This document shows positions 48,827 to 58,041 of a stretch of DNA of 64,000 bases, piece by piece (within the stretch, counting starts at the first letter, position 1; each line of letters begins with the position of its first letter). The notes beneath the pieces are model-generated. The model was given only the letters and a program-made list of their open reading frames with translations, was not told the origin of the DNA and made no database searches. Both the position numbers and the translations under genes were made by a program. The stretch comes from Limnohabitans sp. 2KL-17. Its GTDB lineage: Bacteria > Pseudomonadota > Gammaproteobacteria > Burkholderiales > Burkholderiaceae_C. The stretch is taken from the NCBI RefSeq assembly GCF_003063415.1, contig NZ_NESK01000012.1, positions 1-64,000 of the forward strand. The letters run 5' to 3'.

Positions 48827-48892
48827 CATGGGCTGGGGCCTGGGAACCGATTTTGGATACGCCCTCATGAGGTGCCCAGGCCCCAGCCCATA
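48827..48892 (-). repeat. Palindromic repeat, copy 2 (between sodB and xseA)
   Basis: Arms of 17 bases at 48828-48844 and 48875-48891 flank a 30-base centre. Read on the minus strand it matches copy 1 closely over the whole length, including CCTCATGAGG and CCAAAATCG. Each arm carries one extra base (T on one side, A on the other) so the stem stays paired. It ends 10 bases from the xseA stop and may serve as its transcript end. Confidence 0.85.
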
Positions 48893-48901
48893 TGGGCCTG
48901 C

Positions 48902-50257
48902 TCAGCCCTTGACCGTCATCGGCACATCCCCGTCGGCCAAGGTCGCCCGGACCGACTGGCCTGGTTGAAACTGGGCCGCATGGGTCAGTGCTTGGCCACG
49001 CTCATCGCTGAGCCAGGCATACCCCCGCTCCAACACACGGTGCGGGTCGACCGACGACAAGCGCAAGGCGGCCCGCTCTAAACGTTGAGCGCGTTGCTGC
49101 ACCTGCTGGCCTTGGTTGAAGCTCAGACGGTCACCCAGACGTTCCAGCCTGTGCCCCGCCTCGGTCAGTCGGTTTTGAACACCCGTTTGCAGACCATTCG
49201 CCAGCCGGTCTAACCACTGGCTGTGCTGACCCAGCATGGCTTGTGGGCGGCTCAGGCGGGCGGCAACGGCACTCAGCCGCTGGTTCTGAAGGTCTTGCTG
49301 ACGGGCCAGGCCGACACCCAACCGCGCAGCCACGCTGTCTAGGCACTGAGCTTGCCGGTCTTGTTGGCGTTGCAAACCCCGGGCCAGCCGATCTTCCAGC
49401 ACGGACAGGGCTTCGAGGCCAACACCCCGGTCTGTCGCTGCCATCTCTGCGGCGGCGGTGGGCGTGGGGGCGCGCACATCGGCCACAAAATCGGCGATGG
49501 TGAAGTCGGTTTCGTGGCCCAGTCCGCAAATGAGAGGCACGGGGCTTTGCGCGATGCAACGGGCGAGTGTTTCGTCGTTGAAAGACCACAAGTCTTCCAT
49601 CGACCCGCCACCTCGAACCAGCAAAATCACGTCTACGGGCGGGCTGAGCGGGTTGTCTTCTGCCGTGAGGGCATACATGTTTTGCAAGGCCTGAACCAGC
49701 GTGGCGGCAGCCCCGGCGCCTTGCACCAGGGCGGGCACCATGAGCACAGGAATATGGGGTACGCGCCGCTGCAAGGCCGTGACCACATCGTGCCAAGCGG
49801 CTGCGCCCAGCGAAGTGACCACGCCGATGGCTCTGGGCTGGGCAGGCAACGCACGTTTGTGGGCAGGGTCAAACAAGCCTTCGGCCTCGAGTTTGGCCTT
49901 GAGGCGCAAAAACTGCTCAAACAGCGCGCCTTGCCCTGCACGCTCCATCGACTCAACCACCATTTGCAAGTCGCCCCGCGCTTCGTACACGCCCAAGCGC
50001 CCGCGCACTTCCACCAATTCGCCATCACGGGGGGCAAAGTCCATCAAGGCGGCCGCCCTGCGAAACATGGCGCAGCGTATTTGCCCGGTATCGTCCTTGA
50101 TTGAAAAATAGCAATGGCCGCTGGCAGCACGCGAAAAACCGGAAATTTCCCCACGAACGGTGACCGGGTTGAATTGGGCGTCCAACGTGTCTGCCACGGC
50201 GCGGCACAAGGCAGAAACTGTCCAGGCGCGGGGCTTCAAATCGTCATTGGCGTGCAT
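48902..50257 (-). CDS. xseA: Exodeoxyribonuclease VII large subunit
   Basis: XseA is the catalytic subunit of exonuclease VII, which degrades single-stranded DNA with XseB. The 451-residue protein shows the N-terminal OB fold with VRGEISGFSRAASGHCYFSIKDD, the central PAQPRAIGVVTSLGAAAWHDV and VRGGGSMEDLWSFNDE, and a coiled-coil C-terminal half with repeated LARQQDLQNQRL-like helices. The small subunit is not nearby. Confidence 0.95.
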   Translation of the reverse strand: MHANDDLKPRAWTVSALCRAVADTLDAQFNPVTVRGEISGFSRAASGHCYFSIKDDTGQIRCAMFRRAAALMDFAPRDGELVEVRGRLGVYEARGDLQMVVESMERAGQGALFEQFLRLKAKLEAEGLFDPAHKRALPAQPRAIGVVTSLGAAAWHDVVTALQRRVPHIPVLMVPALVQGAGAAATLVQALQNMYALTAEDNPLSPPVDVILLVRGGGSMEDLWSFNDETLARCIAQSPVPLICGLGHETDFTIADFVADVRAPTPTAAAEMAATDRGVGLEALSVLEDRLARGLQRQQDRQAQCLDSVAARLGVGLARQQDLQNQRLSAVAARLSRPQAMLGQHSQWLDRLANGLQTGVQNRLTEAGHRLERLGDRLSFNQGQQVQQRAQRLERAALRLSSVDPHRVLERGYAWLSDERGQALTHAAQFQPGQSVRATLADGDVPMTVKG

Positions 50258-50611
50258 CGGGGAGAGGTTTTATCAGCGTTTCAAGAGGTTTTCTGGCGTC
50301 AAACCCAAACCAGGGGCGGGTGAGTACTCCACAAGCCAAGCCCACCGGGGTTTGCGGTCAACGGTCGACACCGAACCATTAAAGAAACCTCCAAGCCATT
50401 GATTTTATTAATGATTTTAAAAATGACCGCTGAAATTTTGAGACAATTTTAAATACTTGAGTATGCGAAACAGCGAAGAGGCCCAAGTTCTTCACAAAGT
50501 TATCCACAGAAATTCGTGGCGTTTTCGTGCCTCAGGTCCATGCACTTCGTTGGCTCTCGGCATTCACCGATAATCAACCACGTTCAATACCGAAAACTGG
50601 AAGGTGTTTCC
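50258..50611. other. Intergenic region xseA-exbB with a DnaA box
   Basis: The 354 bases contain no gene. Bases 50395-50470 are AT-rich, and a perfect TTATCCACA lies at 50500-50508. The promoters of the divergent xseA and exbB must be here. No other DnaA boxes were found, so this is unlikely to be a replication origin. Confidence 0.55.
50500..50508 (+). promoter_or_regulatory. DnaA-box consensus TTATCCACA
   Basis: An exact nine-base match to the high-affinity DnaA box, 104 bases upstream of the likely exbB start, next to an AT-rich stretch. DnaA could regulate the promoter; chance occurrence is possible. Confidence 0.4.
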
Positions 50612-51238
50612 TTGCTGTCCATCATACAAGCCGCAGGTTGGCCCATCTGGCCCTTGATCCTGTGTTCCATTGTGGCTTTGGCTTTGATCCTGGAGCGCTG
50701 GGTTCAGTTGCAAGACGCCAGGGTCATGCCCGCCAACATCCTCAAGCAAACCATCGAGGCCACTCAGCGCGGCTTGCACGCACAAGAGATGATCCAGACT
50801 CTGGAACAGGCGGGGGCCATGGGCCCGGTTCTGGCCAGCGGACTGCGCTGTTTGCAAGAAAACCCTCAAGCCTCCAGCGAAGATATCCAATCCAGCATGC
50901 AGATGGCAGGTCGCCTGTCCGCTCAGCAACTGGAGCGCTACTTGCCAAGCTTGGCAACCATCGCATCCGCCGCCCCTTTGCTGGGTTTGCTGGGGACCGT
51001 GGTCGGCATGATCGACATTTTCGGAGCCCATACGGCAGCCAATAACCAGCCGGCCTTATTGGCGCAAGGCATATCCGTGGCGCTGTACAACACGGCATTC
51101 GGCTTGATCGTGGCCATCCCTTCGCTGATGTTTTGGCGCTACTTCCGCGCCACGGTGGACCGCCATGTACTGGCCATGGAAGTCGCTGCCGAGGCCTTTG
51201 CCCGGCATCTGCTCCGTATGCGCAACCCACACGGTTAA
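50612..51238 (+). CDS. exbB: Biopolymer transport protein ExbB/TolQ family
   Basis: ExbB is the proton-channel subunit of energy-transducing complexes with ExbD and TonB. The protein has three transmembrane segments: around residues 10-28, near 110-135 (ASAAPLLGLLGTVVGMIDIF, the conserved MotA/TolQ/ExbB motif), and 155-175. The start is probably the TTG at 50612, with GGAAGG 7 bases upstream, giving 208 residues as in relatives; a longer frame from 50516 has no such site. exbD follows, and no tonB gene is adjacent. Confidence 0.88.
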   Translation: MLSIIQAAGWPIWPLILCSIVALALILERWVQLQDARVMPANILKQTIEATQRGLHAQEMIQTLEQAGAMGPVLASGLRCLQENPQASSEDIQSSMQMAGRLSAQQLERYLPSLATIASAAPLLGLLGTVVGMIDIFGAHTAANNQPALLAQGISVALYNTAFGLIVAIPSLMFWRYFRATVDRHVLAMEVAAEAFARHLLRMRNPHG

Positions 51239-51247
51239 AGCTTGAAC

Positions 51248-51670
51248 GTGAACTTCAGACCCAGAACCCCGACCCCGGAACCCGAGATCAATCTGGTCCC
51301 GTTCATCGATGTGTTGTTGGTCGTGCTGATTTTCTTGATGCTGACCACCACCTGGTCGCGCCTGACCGAGATCCATCTGAATCTGCCTGTGGCCGATGCC
51401 ACAGCCTCCAGCCAGCGTCCTCTACAAATCGTCCTGACGATCACTTCACGCGGTGAATATGCCATCAACAAATCTCCGCTCGGCGGCAGTTCGGTCGCTG
51501 CGCTGGTGGCAGTACTGACCCCGCTGGCCCACCAAGACACGATGCTGGTCATCAGTGCGGACGCATCGGCTGCGCACCAAAGCGTGGTCAATGCCATGGA
51601 GGCGGCACGCCGCAGTGGCTTGTCCAAAATCACCTTTGCTGCTCAGGCAGCCCAAGCCCCTGGCTTTTGA
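51248..51670 (+). CDS. exbD: Biopolymer transport protein ExbD
   Basis: The 140-residue protein has a short cytoplasmic start with EPEINLVPFIDVLLVVLIFLML, in which the membrane helix carries the essential Asp of ExbD, then a periplasmic domain. The start is either the GTG at 51248 or the TTG 6 bases earlier; relatives begin with Met-Asn-Phe-Arg-Pro, favouring GTG. It lies between exbB and lpxK as in many Burkholderiales. Confidence 0.9.
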   Translation: MNFRPRTPTPEPEINLVPFIDVLLVVLIFLMLTTTWSRLTEIHLNLPVADATASSQRPLQIVLTITSRGEYAINKSPLGGSSVAALVAVLTPLAHQDTMLVISADASAAHQSVVNAMEAARRSGLSKITFAAQAAQAPGF

Positions 51671-51675
51671 CCCGC

Positions 51676-52710
51676 ATGCGGTTGACCTTCTGGCTTCACC
51701 AACACTTGCCGCAGGTCTGGCTGCAGCGCGGCCCGCTCGCCTGGGCCTTGCGCCCGCTGGCAGCGGTCTATGGTGTCCTCATGGTCGTGCGGCGCATGGC
51801 CTATGCCAAAGGCCTCTTCAAAACCCGACGCGTTCCAGCCCTGGTGATCGTGGTGGGCAACGTGGTGGCGGGCGGCGCTGGCAAGACACCGGTCACCATC
51901 GCCTTGGCCAAACACTTGCTGGCCAAGGGGTTTTGCGTTGGCGTGATCTCGCGCGGCCACGGCCGCCAGACCCGGGACGTCCGCGCCGTGGTGAACGGCA
52001 GCCAAGCCCGGGATGTGGGGGACGAGCCCTTGCTGATTCACCAAGCCACCGGCGTGCCGGTTTGGGTGGCCCCGGCCAGAGCCGATGCGGCGATTGGCTT
52101 GCTGCAGGCGCATCCCGATGTGCAAATCCTGATTTGCGACGATGGCTTGCAGCATCTGGCCTTGGCGCGCGACCTCGAAATTTGCGTGATGGACGAGCGC
52201 GGCATTGGAAATGGTTGGTTGCTGCCCGCGGGTCCCTTGCGCGAGCCTTGGCCACGCCCGGTCGACTGGGTGCTGATCACAAGCCCAACCGGGTCAGGTT
52301 CTGGCGCAGGCCCTGTCGAGGGCTATCGCGCCACGCGGCAACTGGCTGACCACGCCGTGAGCGCTGATGGCCGGCTTGTGCCGCTGATCTCACTGAAAAA
52401 TCAGCCTTTGCACGCGGTTGCAGGGTTGGCGCGTCCAGAAGCATTTTTCGAGATGCTGCGCCAATCGGGCCTGACTTTGGCGAGCACCACCGCCCTGCCG
52501 GACCACCACGATTACCAGGATTGGCCCGCTGCAACATCAGAGGGAAAAACCCATCGAAGACCCGGTGGCATCTGGTTGTGCTCCGAAAAAGACGCGGCCA
52601 AACTCTGGCCCCACGAACCAGGCGCCCTGGCCGTGCCCTTGGTCATCACGCCAGAAAGTAGCTTCTGGACCGCACTGGACACTCGGATCAGGCAGCTGCT
52701 GACTCACTGA
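51676..52710 (+). CDS. lpxK: Tetraacyldisaccharide 4'-kinase
   Basis: LpxK phosphorylates the lipid A disaccharide at the inner-membrane face. The 344-residue protein has an N-terminal amphipathic/hydrophobic region, the P-loop [19 protein letters not shown] near 55, ISRGHGR and [15 protein letters not shown]. The ATG at 51676 is preferred over a TTG that overlaps the exbD stop. Second lipid A gene of the window besides lpxH. Confidence 0.94.
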   Translation: MRLTFWLHQHLPQVWLQRGPLAWALRPLAAVYGVLMVVRRMAYAKGLFKTRRVPALVIVVGNVVAGGAGKTPVTIALAKHLLAKGFCVGVISRGHGRQTRDVRAVVNGSQARDVGDEPLLIHQATGVPVWVAPARADAAIGLLQAHPDVQILICDDGLQHLALARDLEICVMDERGIGNGWLLPAGPLREPWPRPVDWVLITSPTGSGSGAGPVEGYRATRQLADHAVSADGRLVPLISLKNQPLHAVAGLARPEAFFEMLRQSGLTLASTTALPDHHDYQDWPAATSEGKTHRRPGGIWLCSEKDAAKLWPHEPGALAVPLVITPESSFWTALDTRIRQLLTH

Positions 52711-52769
52711 CCCAGAAGGCGGCTGGTCAGCAAACCCACAGTTTTTTTGGGCCCGGTATCATGGGCGGC

Positions 52770-52976
52770 ATGGACACCAAATTGCTTGAATTGCTGGTTT
52801 GCCCAGTCACCAAAGGCCCGCTCGACTTCGACCGGGAACACCAAGAACTGCTGTCGCGCAGCGCACGCCTGGCTTATCCGGTGCGCAACGGTATTCCCAT
52901 CCTGCTGGAAAACGAAGCCCGCACCTTGACCGACGAGGAAATCGACAAACTCGCGGCCCTGCGACCAGCCCTCTAA
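52770..52976 (+). CDS. Trm112/UPF0434 family protein
   Basis: A 68-residue protein starting [18 protein letters not shown], with one Cys-Pro in the position of the first zinc knuckle and a C-terminal [18 protein letters not shown], the pattern of the YcaR/UPF0434 family. The second pair of zinc cysteines is missing, as in other proteobacterial members. It sits between lpxK and kdsB, its conserved place; function is unknown. Confidence 0.9.
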   Translation: MDTKLLELLVCPVTKGPLDFDREHQELLSRSARLAYPVRNGIPILLENEARTLTDEEIDKLAALRPAL

Positions 52977-52986
52977 GGCCTACCCC

Positions 52987-53763
52987 ATGACCCTGTCCAC
53001 AAAGCCGCCAGGCTTCACCGTGGTGATTCCGGCGCGCATGGCCTCGAGCCGCCTGCCCAACAAGCCCCTGGCCGACATTGCCGGACTGCCCATGGTGGTG
53101 CGCGTGGCGCAACGCGCCATGCAGTCGCAAGCCAGCCTGGTGGTGGTGGCTGCCGATGACGCGCGCATTGTGCAAGCCTGCAAGGACCACGGCATTCAAG
53201 CCCTTTTGACCCGGCAAGACCATGTCAGCGGCAGCGACCGGCTGGCCGAAGCCTGCCAATTGCTGGGCTTGGCCGACGACGCGGTGGTGGTCAATGTGCA
53301 AGGGGACGAGCCCTTGATGCTGCCAGCGCTCATCAATGAAGTGGCGCGTTTGCTGACCGAGCGTCCCGAAGCCAGCATGAGCACGGCGGCCCACCCCATC
53401 GACTCGGTGGCCGATTTTTGCAATCCCAATGTCGTCAAGGTGGTAACGGACGCTCGCCAAATGGCGCTTTATTTCAGCCGTGCACCCATTCCATGTTGGC
53501 GAGATGGCCAGACGGCCTCGGGCTTGACGGCCTTGCCCACGCCCGCCCCGCTGCGCCACATCGGCATTTATGGCTACCGGGTCGGTTTTTTGGCAATGTT
53601 CCCCGGCTTGCCGCCAGCGCCCATCGAAAGGATGGAGTCCCTGGAACAGTTGCGCGCCTTGTGGCATGGCCACCGCATTGCCGTTCATGTGACCACCGAG
53701 GTGCCCGGACCGGGTGTGGACATGCTTGAAGACCTGGAACGCGTGCGTCAACTGCTGAGCTGA
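52987..53763 (+). CDS. kdsB: 3-deoxy-manno-octulosonate cytidylyltransferase
   Basis: KdsB makes CMP-Kdo, the activated sugar for the lipopolysaccharide inner core. The 258-residue protein has [17 protein letters not shown] at the start, [17 protein letters not shown], and [10 protein letters not shown] for nucleotide and metal binding. It follows the Trm112-like gene after 10 bases and belongs to the lpxK-kdsB-adk group. Confidence 0.96.
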   Translation: MTLSTKPPGFTVVIPARMASSRLPNKPLADIAGLPMVVRVAQRAMQSQASLVVVAADDARIVQACKDHGIQALLTRQDHVSGSDRLAEACQLLGLADDAVVVNVQGDEPLMLPALINEVARLLTERPEASMSTAAHPIDSVADFCNPNVVKVVTDARQMALYFSRAPIPCWRDGQTASGLTALPTPAPLRHIGIYGYRVGFLAMFPGLPPAPIERMESLEQLRALWHGHRIAVHVTTEVPGPGVDMLEDLERVRQLLS

Positions 53764-53795
53764 GAACCGGGGTTTACACCGTAAGCCAACTTTGA

Positions 53796-54527
<732 letters not shown>

Positions 54528-54550
54528 TCAGCCCCTGAAGCCCACATCCA

Positions 54551-55528
54551 TCACCCCGGATTCAGCAGCCCGCCCTGAGCGCTCATCAAGCTGAGCATCA
54601 GGCTGATGCGCGCCTTGACCGGGCTGAGCCCGCCAACATCCTGCCAACGCGTGGAAGAGCCCACGATCTGACCCATCGTGCAGCGCGTGCTCAGGCGCAC
54701 CTGAACACCTTGCTTTTCAGCGTCCTGCAATCCAGATTCCAGCGCCACATGTACCGTGCCATTCCCCGTGCCCGCGACCACCAAACCCAGCACGCCGGAT
54801 TGCACCAACGCATCCACCGTACGGCGACTGGCGCATGCATGGCTCAGCACCACCTCGACCCAGGGCCATTGCTCAATCGGTGTTTGAAGGACCAGGTCAA
54901 GACATGAGGCCCCCAGCCTCGGCGCTTCAGTCCATTCAGACCAGCGCACCCGCCCGTCTTCAACCCAACCCACAGGACCTGCGTCACCGGAACTGAACGC
55001 ATCCAAGCGGTAAGGGTGCACCTTTTGCACCTGCCTGGCACTGTGAATATTTCCTGCACACACCACCCAAGTCCCTGCGCGGGGGGCACCACCCGCCGCG
55101 GCCAAGGCGTCCATCAAATTCTGTGGCCCATCGGCGACGAGGGCCGTGGCTGGGCGCATGGCGCAGGTCAGGACCAAGGATTTGGCAGGCTGCAAAACCG
55201 TTTGCAAAAACCAGGCGGTTTCCTCAAGTGTGTCAGTGCCATGGGTCACCACCACACTGTGCACATCCGGCTGTAATAGCCAATGCGAACACCGATCAGC
55301 CAGCTTCTGCCAAGTAGCTAAGTCCATGTCCTTGCTGTCCAGTTGGGCCACCTGTTCGACCACCAGGCTTCGGCCGGACAACATCTGAGGCAAGCCGGGC
55401 AGCACCGCCAGCAGTTGCTCTACGCCCAGCTGTGCAGAGGAGTAGCCCACATGGTCTGAAGCCTGAGCAGCCGTCCCAGCAATCGTGCCACCTGTGCCCA
55501 AAACCACTATTTTTTCAACTTCTTTCAT
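54551..55528 (-). CDS. L-asparaginase
   Basis: Asparaginase/glutaminase-family amidase of 325 residues. The catalytic Thr is in VVLGTGGTIAG and the second motif is VVTHGTDTLEETAWFL. No clear signal peptide is present, so it is probably cytoplasmic (type I-like). It diverges from lexA across 89 bases that contain the SOS boxes, so its promoter may also be affected by LexA, which is an inference. Confidence 0.92.
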   Translation of the reverse strand: MKEVEKIVVLGTGGTIAGTAAQASDHVGYSSAQLGVEQLLAVLPGLPQMLSGRSLVVEQVAQLDSKDMDLATWQKLADRCSHWLLQPDVHSVVVTHGTDTLEETAWFLQTVLQPAKSLVLTCAMRPATALVADGPQNLMDALAAAGGAPRAGTWVVCAGNIHSARQVQKVHPYRLDAFSSGDAGPVGWVEDGRVRWSEWTEAPRLGASCLDLVLQTPIEQWPWVEVVLSHACASRRTVDALVQSGVLGLVVAGTGNGTVHVALESGLQDAEKQGVQVRLSTRCTMGQIVGSSTRWQDVGGLSPVKARISLMLSLMSAQGGLLNPG

Positions 55529-55554
55529 TTAAAACCCTTGCGCAACCCAAAAAA

Positions 55555-55570
55555 CTGGTTAAAAATACAG
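55555..55570. promoter_or_regulatory. SOS box 1 upstream of lexA
   Basis: CTGGTTAAAAATACAG fits the CTG-N10-CAG LexA operator. It is the first of two tandem sites, 48 bases before the lexA start and in the divergent promoter region. Confidence 0.8.
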
Positions 55571-55573
55571 TCA

Positions 55574-55589
55574 CTGGATGAAAAAACAG
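55574..55589. promoter_or_regulatory. SOS box 2 upstream of lexA
   Basis: CTGGATGAAAAAACAG is a second CTG-N10-CAG operator, centred 19 bases after the first, about two helical turns. It lies 29 bases before the lexA start codon. Confidence 0.8.
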
Positions 55590-55617
55590 TTCATCCATCC
55601 TTTTCAAGGAAACCCTC

Positions 55618-56289
55618 ATGACCGACAGCCCCAAACTCACCGCCCGACAGCAAGAAATTCTGGAACTGATCCAGAACACCATTGCCAATACCGGCGCGCC
55701 ACCCACACGTGCCGAAATTGCCAAAGTGCTGGGGTTCAAGTCAGCCAACGCCGCCGAAGAGCACCTCAAAGCCCTGGCACGCAAAGGCGCGATCGAACTG
55801 GTCAGCGGCACCTCCCGTGGCATCCGGCTCAAAGGCAGCCACCGCAGCAGTCTGCGCGCCCCGTCTGACTTGTTCAGCCTCACCCTTCCAGGCTTGGGCC
55901 AATTGAGCCTGCCCCTAATTGGGCGCGTTGCCGCAGGCTCACCTATTTTGGCGCAGGAACACGTGGATCGGACCTACCAGGTCGAAAGCACCTTGTTCAC
56001 CGAGCAACCCGACTATCTGCTGCGCGTTCGTGGCATGTCCATGCGCGATGCGGGCATCATGGATGGTGACCTGCTGGCCGTGAAATCCACCAAAGAAGTT
56101 CGCAACGGTCAAATCGTTGTGGCCCGACTCGGTGATGAAGTCACCGTCAAACGCCTTCGCAAAACAGCCACCGGCATCGAATTGCTGCCCGAAAACCCCG
56201 ACTACCAGACCATTGTGGTCAACCCCGATGAGCCTTTTGACATCGAAGGCCTGGCCGTGGGACTGATCCGCAACACGCTCTTGATGTAA
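55618..56289 (+). CDS. lexA: SOS repressor LexA
   Basis: LexA represses the DNA-damage regulon and cleaves itself when RecA is activated. The N-terminal winged helix (residues 1-70) has [23 protein letters not shown]. The cleavage bond is Ala106-Gly107 (GRVAAGS), and the catalytic dyad is Ser141 (RGMSMRDAG) and Lys178 (EVTVKRL). AAGGAA precedes the ATG. Two tandem SOS boxes give autoregulation. A hairpin with stem CACCTG/CAGGTG at 56292-56313 may be part of the transcript end. Confidence 0.97.
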   Translation: MTDSPKLTARQQEILELIQNTIANTGAPPTRAEIAKVLGFKSANAAEEHLKALARKGAIELVSGTSRGIRLKGSHRSSLRAPSDLFSLTLPGLGQLSLPLIGRVAAGSPILAQEHVDRTYQVESTLFTEQPDYLLRVRGMSMRDAGIMDGDLLAVKSTKEVRNGQIVVARLGDEVTVKRLRKTATGIELLPENPDYQTIVVNPDEPFDIEGLAVGLIRNTLLM

Positions 56290-56410
56290 CGCACCTGCTT
56301 GTTGCAACAGGTGGCGGGCGCTGACGGAATCATTTTTGGCAGCCCTGATGCAACAAGCCTTTTCAGCAATCCTGTCTGTGTCCAACCTCCATGCTTTTGA
56401 AAGGTTTCAC

Positions 56411-56752
56411 ATGGGAATCGCTCTGCTTGCTCTTTCAGGTCTTTTTCAAGGCTTCACCCGTGCCACTCGCACATTGACCCCGGTCCCGAAACCGCAACGC
56501 TCCAACGCCTATTTGCGCCCAGTCTGGGCTACGCGCAGGCCAGCTTGCGCAGCCTTGGGTCAAAAAACCATCACCCCGCCGCATCGTTTCCAGTCTGCTT
56601 CTGCCAAGCCCGCCCTGCGGGTCTTGCGTGTCAGCGAAAACGGTCAACGCACCCAAGGGGCCGGGCGCATGGTCATTTCAGGCCGCATGGCCGATGTCTG
56701 CGCTGAACTGGACCGTCTGGCGGCACTTGAAGCCGCCCAAGTCCGAATTTGA
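56411..56752 (+). CDS. Small hypothetical protein downstream of lexA
   Basis: About 113 residues: a short hydrophobic start, a basic Pro/Arg-rich middle, and a conserved-looking end with RVLRVSENGQRTQGAGRMV and MADVCAELDRLAALE. GAAAGG lies just before the ATG at 56411. I recall proteins of this kind beside lexA in Comamonadaceae, but no function is known. No domain was recognised. Confidence 0.65.
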   Translation: MGIALLALSGLFQGFTRATRTLTPVPKPQRSNAYLRPVWATRRPACAALGQKTITPPHRFQSASAKPALRVLRVSENGQRTQGAGRMVISGRMADVCAELDRLAALEAAQVRI

Positions 56753-56809
56753 TCTGAAATGCAGCCCCGGCGACCCGGCTTGGTCGCCGCGCCAAGGCAC
56801 AATGGAGGG

Positions 56810-57817
56810 ATGAACATTGTGATCCTTGACGACTACCAAGACGCCGTGCGTAAACTTGATTGCGCTGCCAAACTCGAGAATTTTCCGGCTAAGGTTTATA
56901 CCAATACAGTAAAAGGTATTGGCCAGTTGTCCGTGCGTCTGAAGGACGCCGACATCATCGTTTTGATCCGGGAGCGCACCCATCTGACGCGCGCGGTGAT
57001 CGAAAAACTCCCTCGCTTGAAACTGATTGCCCAAACGGGCCGAATTGGCAGTCACATCGACTTGGCGGCCTGCACAGAACGTGGTGTCGCTGTTGCAGAG
57101 GGCATTGGATCGCCCATAGCGCCTGCTGAACTGACCTGGGCCTTGATCATGGCTTCTGTGAGGCGGCTGCCGCAGTACATTGGCAACCTCAAGCATGGTG
57201 CTTGGCAGCAGTCAGGACTGAAGGCGGGCTCCATGCCCACCAACTTTGGCTTGGGCACGGTCCTCCATGGCAAAACTCTGGGCATCTGGGGGTTCGGAAA
57301 AATTGGGCAGCTGGTGGCAGGATACGGCAAAGCCTTTGGCATGGATGTCGTGGTTTGGGGCAGCGATGAATCCCGCACCAAAGCCAGCCAAAGTGGCTAC
57401 CGATCGGCGACCAGCCGCGCCTCATTTTTTGAGCAATCCGACGTTTTGTCGCTTCATTTGCGCTTCAGCGACACCACCCGGGGCATCGTCACCGGCGAAG
57501 ACTTGGGCCGCATGAAGCCTTCCGCGCTTTTCGTGAACACGTCCCGCGCTGAATTGATCGAGCCCAATGCCTTGATTGGCGCCCTGAACCGTGGCCGGCC
57601 CGGTTTAGCAGCCATTGACGTGTTCGAATCTGAACCCATTTTGCAAGGCTCTGCGCTGCTGCGTCTGGAAAACTGCATCTGCACACCCCACATCGGGTAC
57701 GTCGAAAAGAACAGTTACGAACTTTACTTTGGTGCTGCTTTTGACAACGTGGTGAACTTCATCAAAGGAACCCCCACCAACATCGTCAATCCGGGCGCCC
57801 TGCAGGTTCGGCGCTGA
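56810..57817 (+). CDS. D-2-hydroxyacid dehydrogenase family protein
   Basis: An NAD-dependent D-2-hydroxyacid dehydrogenase of 335 residues. The cofactor site LGIWGFGKIGQLVAGYG is near 150, then the VNTSRAELIE segment with the catalytic Arg, Glu in DVFESEP, and His in CTPHIGY. It begins MNIVILDDYQDAV; a longer frame from 56759 is less likely. It could reduce a 2-oxo acid or oxidise a D-2-hydroxyacid; the substrate is unknown. Confidence 0.9.
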   Translation: MNIVILDDYQDAVRKLDCAAKLENFPAKVYTNTVKGIGQLSVRLKDADIIVLIRERTHLTRAVIEKLPRLKLIAQTGRIGSHIDLAACTERGVAVAEGIGSPIAPAELTWALIMASVRRLPQYIGNLKHGAWQQSGLKAGSMPTNFGLGTVLHGKTLGIWGFGKIGQLVAGYGKAFGMDVVVWGSDESRTKASQSGYRSATSRASFFEQSDVLSLHLRFSDTTRGIVTGEDLGRMKPSALFVNTSRAELIEPNALIGALNRGRPGLAAIDVFESEPILQGSALLRLENCICTPHIGYVEKNSYELYFGAAFDNVVNFIKGTPTNIVNPGALQVRR

Positions 57818-58041
57818 GAGTGCACACAGCCCTCAGCGTTATGCACCGCCATAACCACATCACTCCCACAAACAAGCACTGAGACTGCGGGACTCGCCTC
57901 TAGTCGGCACGCCCTTGGACGCACGAACTGAGGCGATAATCTCGGTTTATCTTTCAGGGGCGAGGTGCTGTTAGACCAGCCAAAGCCAATCCTGCACTGG
58001 TTGGTTGACTTGCCATTCATTCCCCATTCGTTTGAAGCACT

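Noticed and set aside
50395..50510. Replication origin
   Set aside because: Only a single DnaA box was found and neither dnaA, dnaN nor parAB is nearby.
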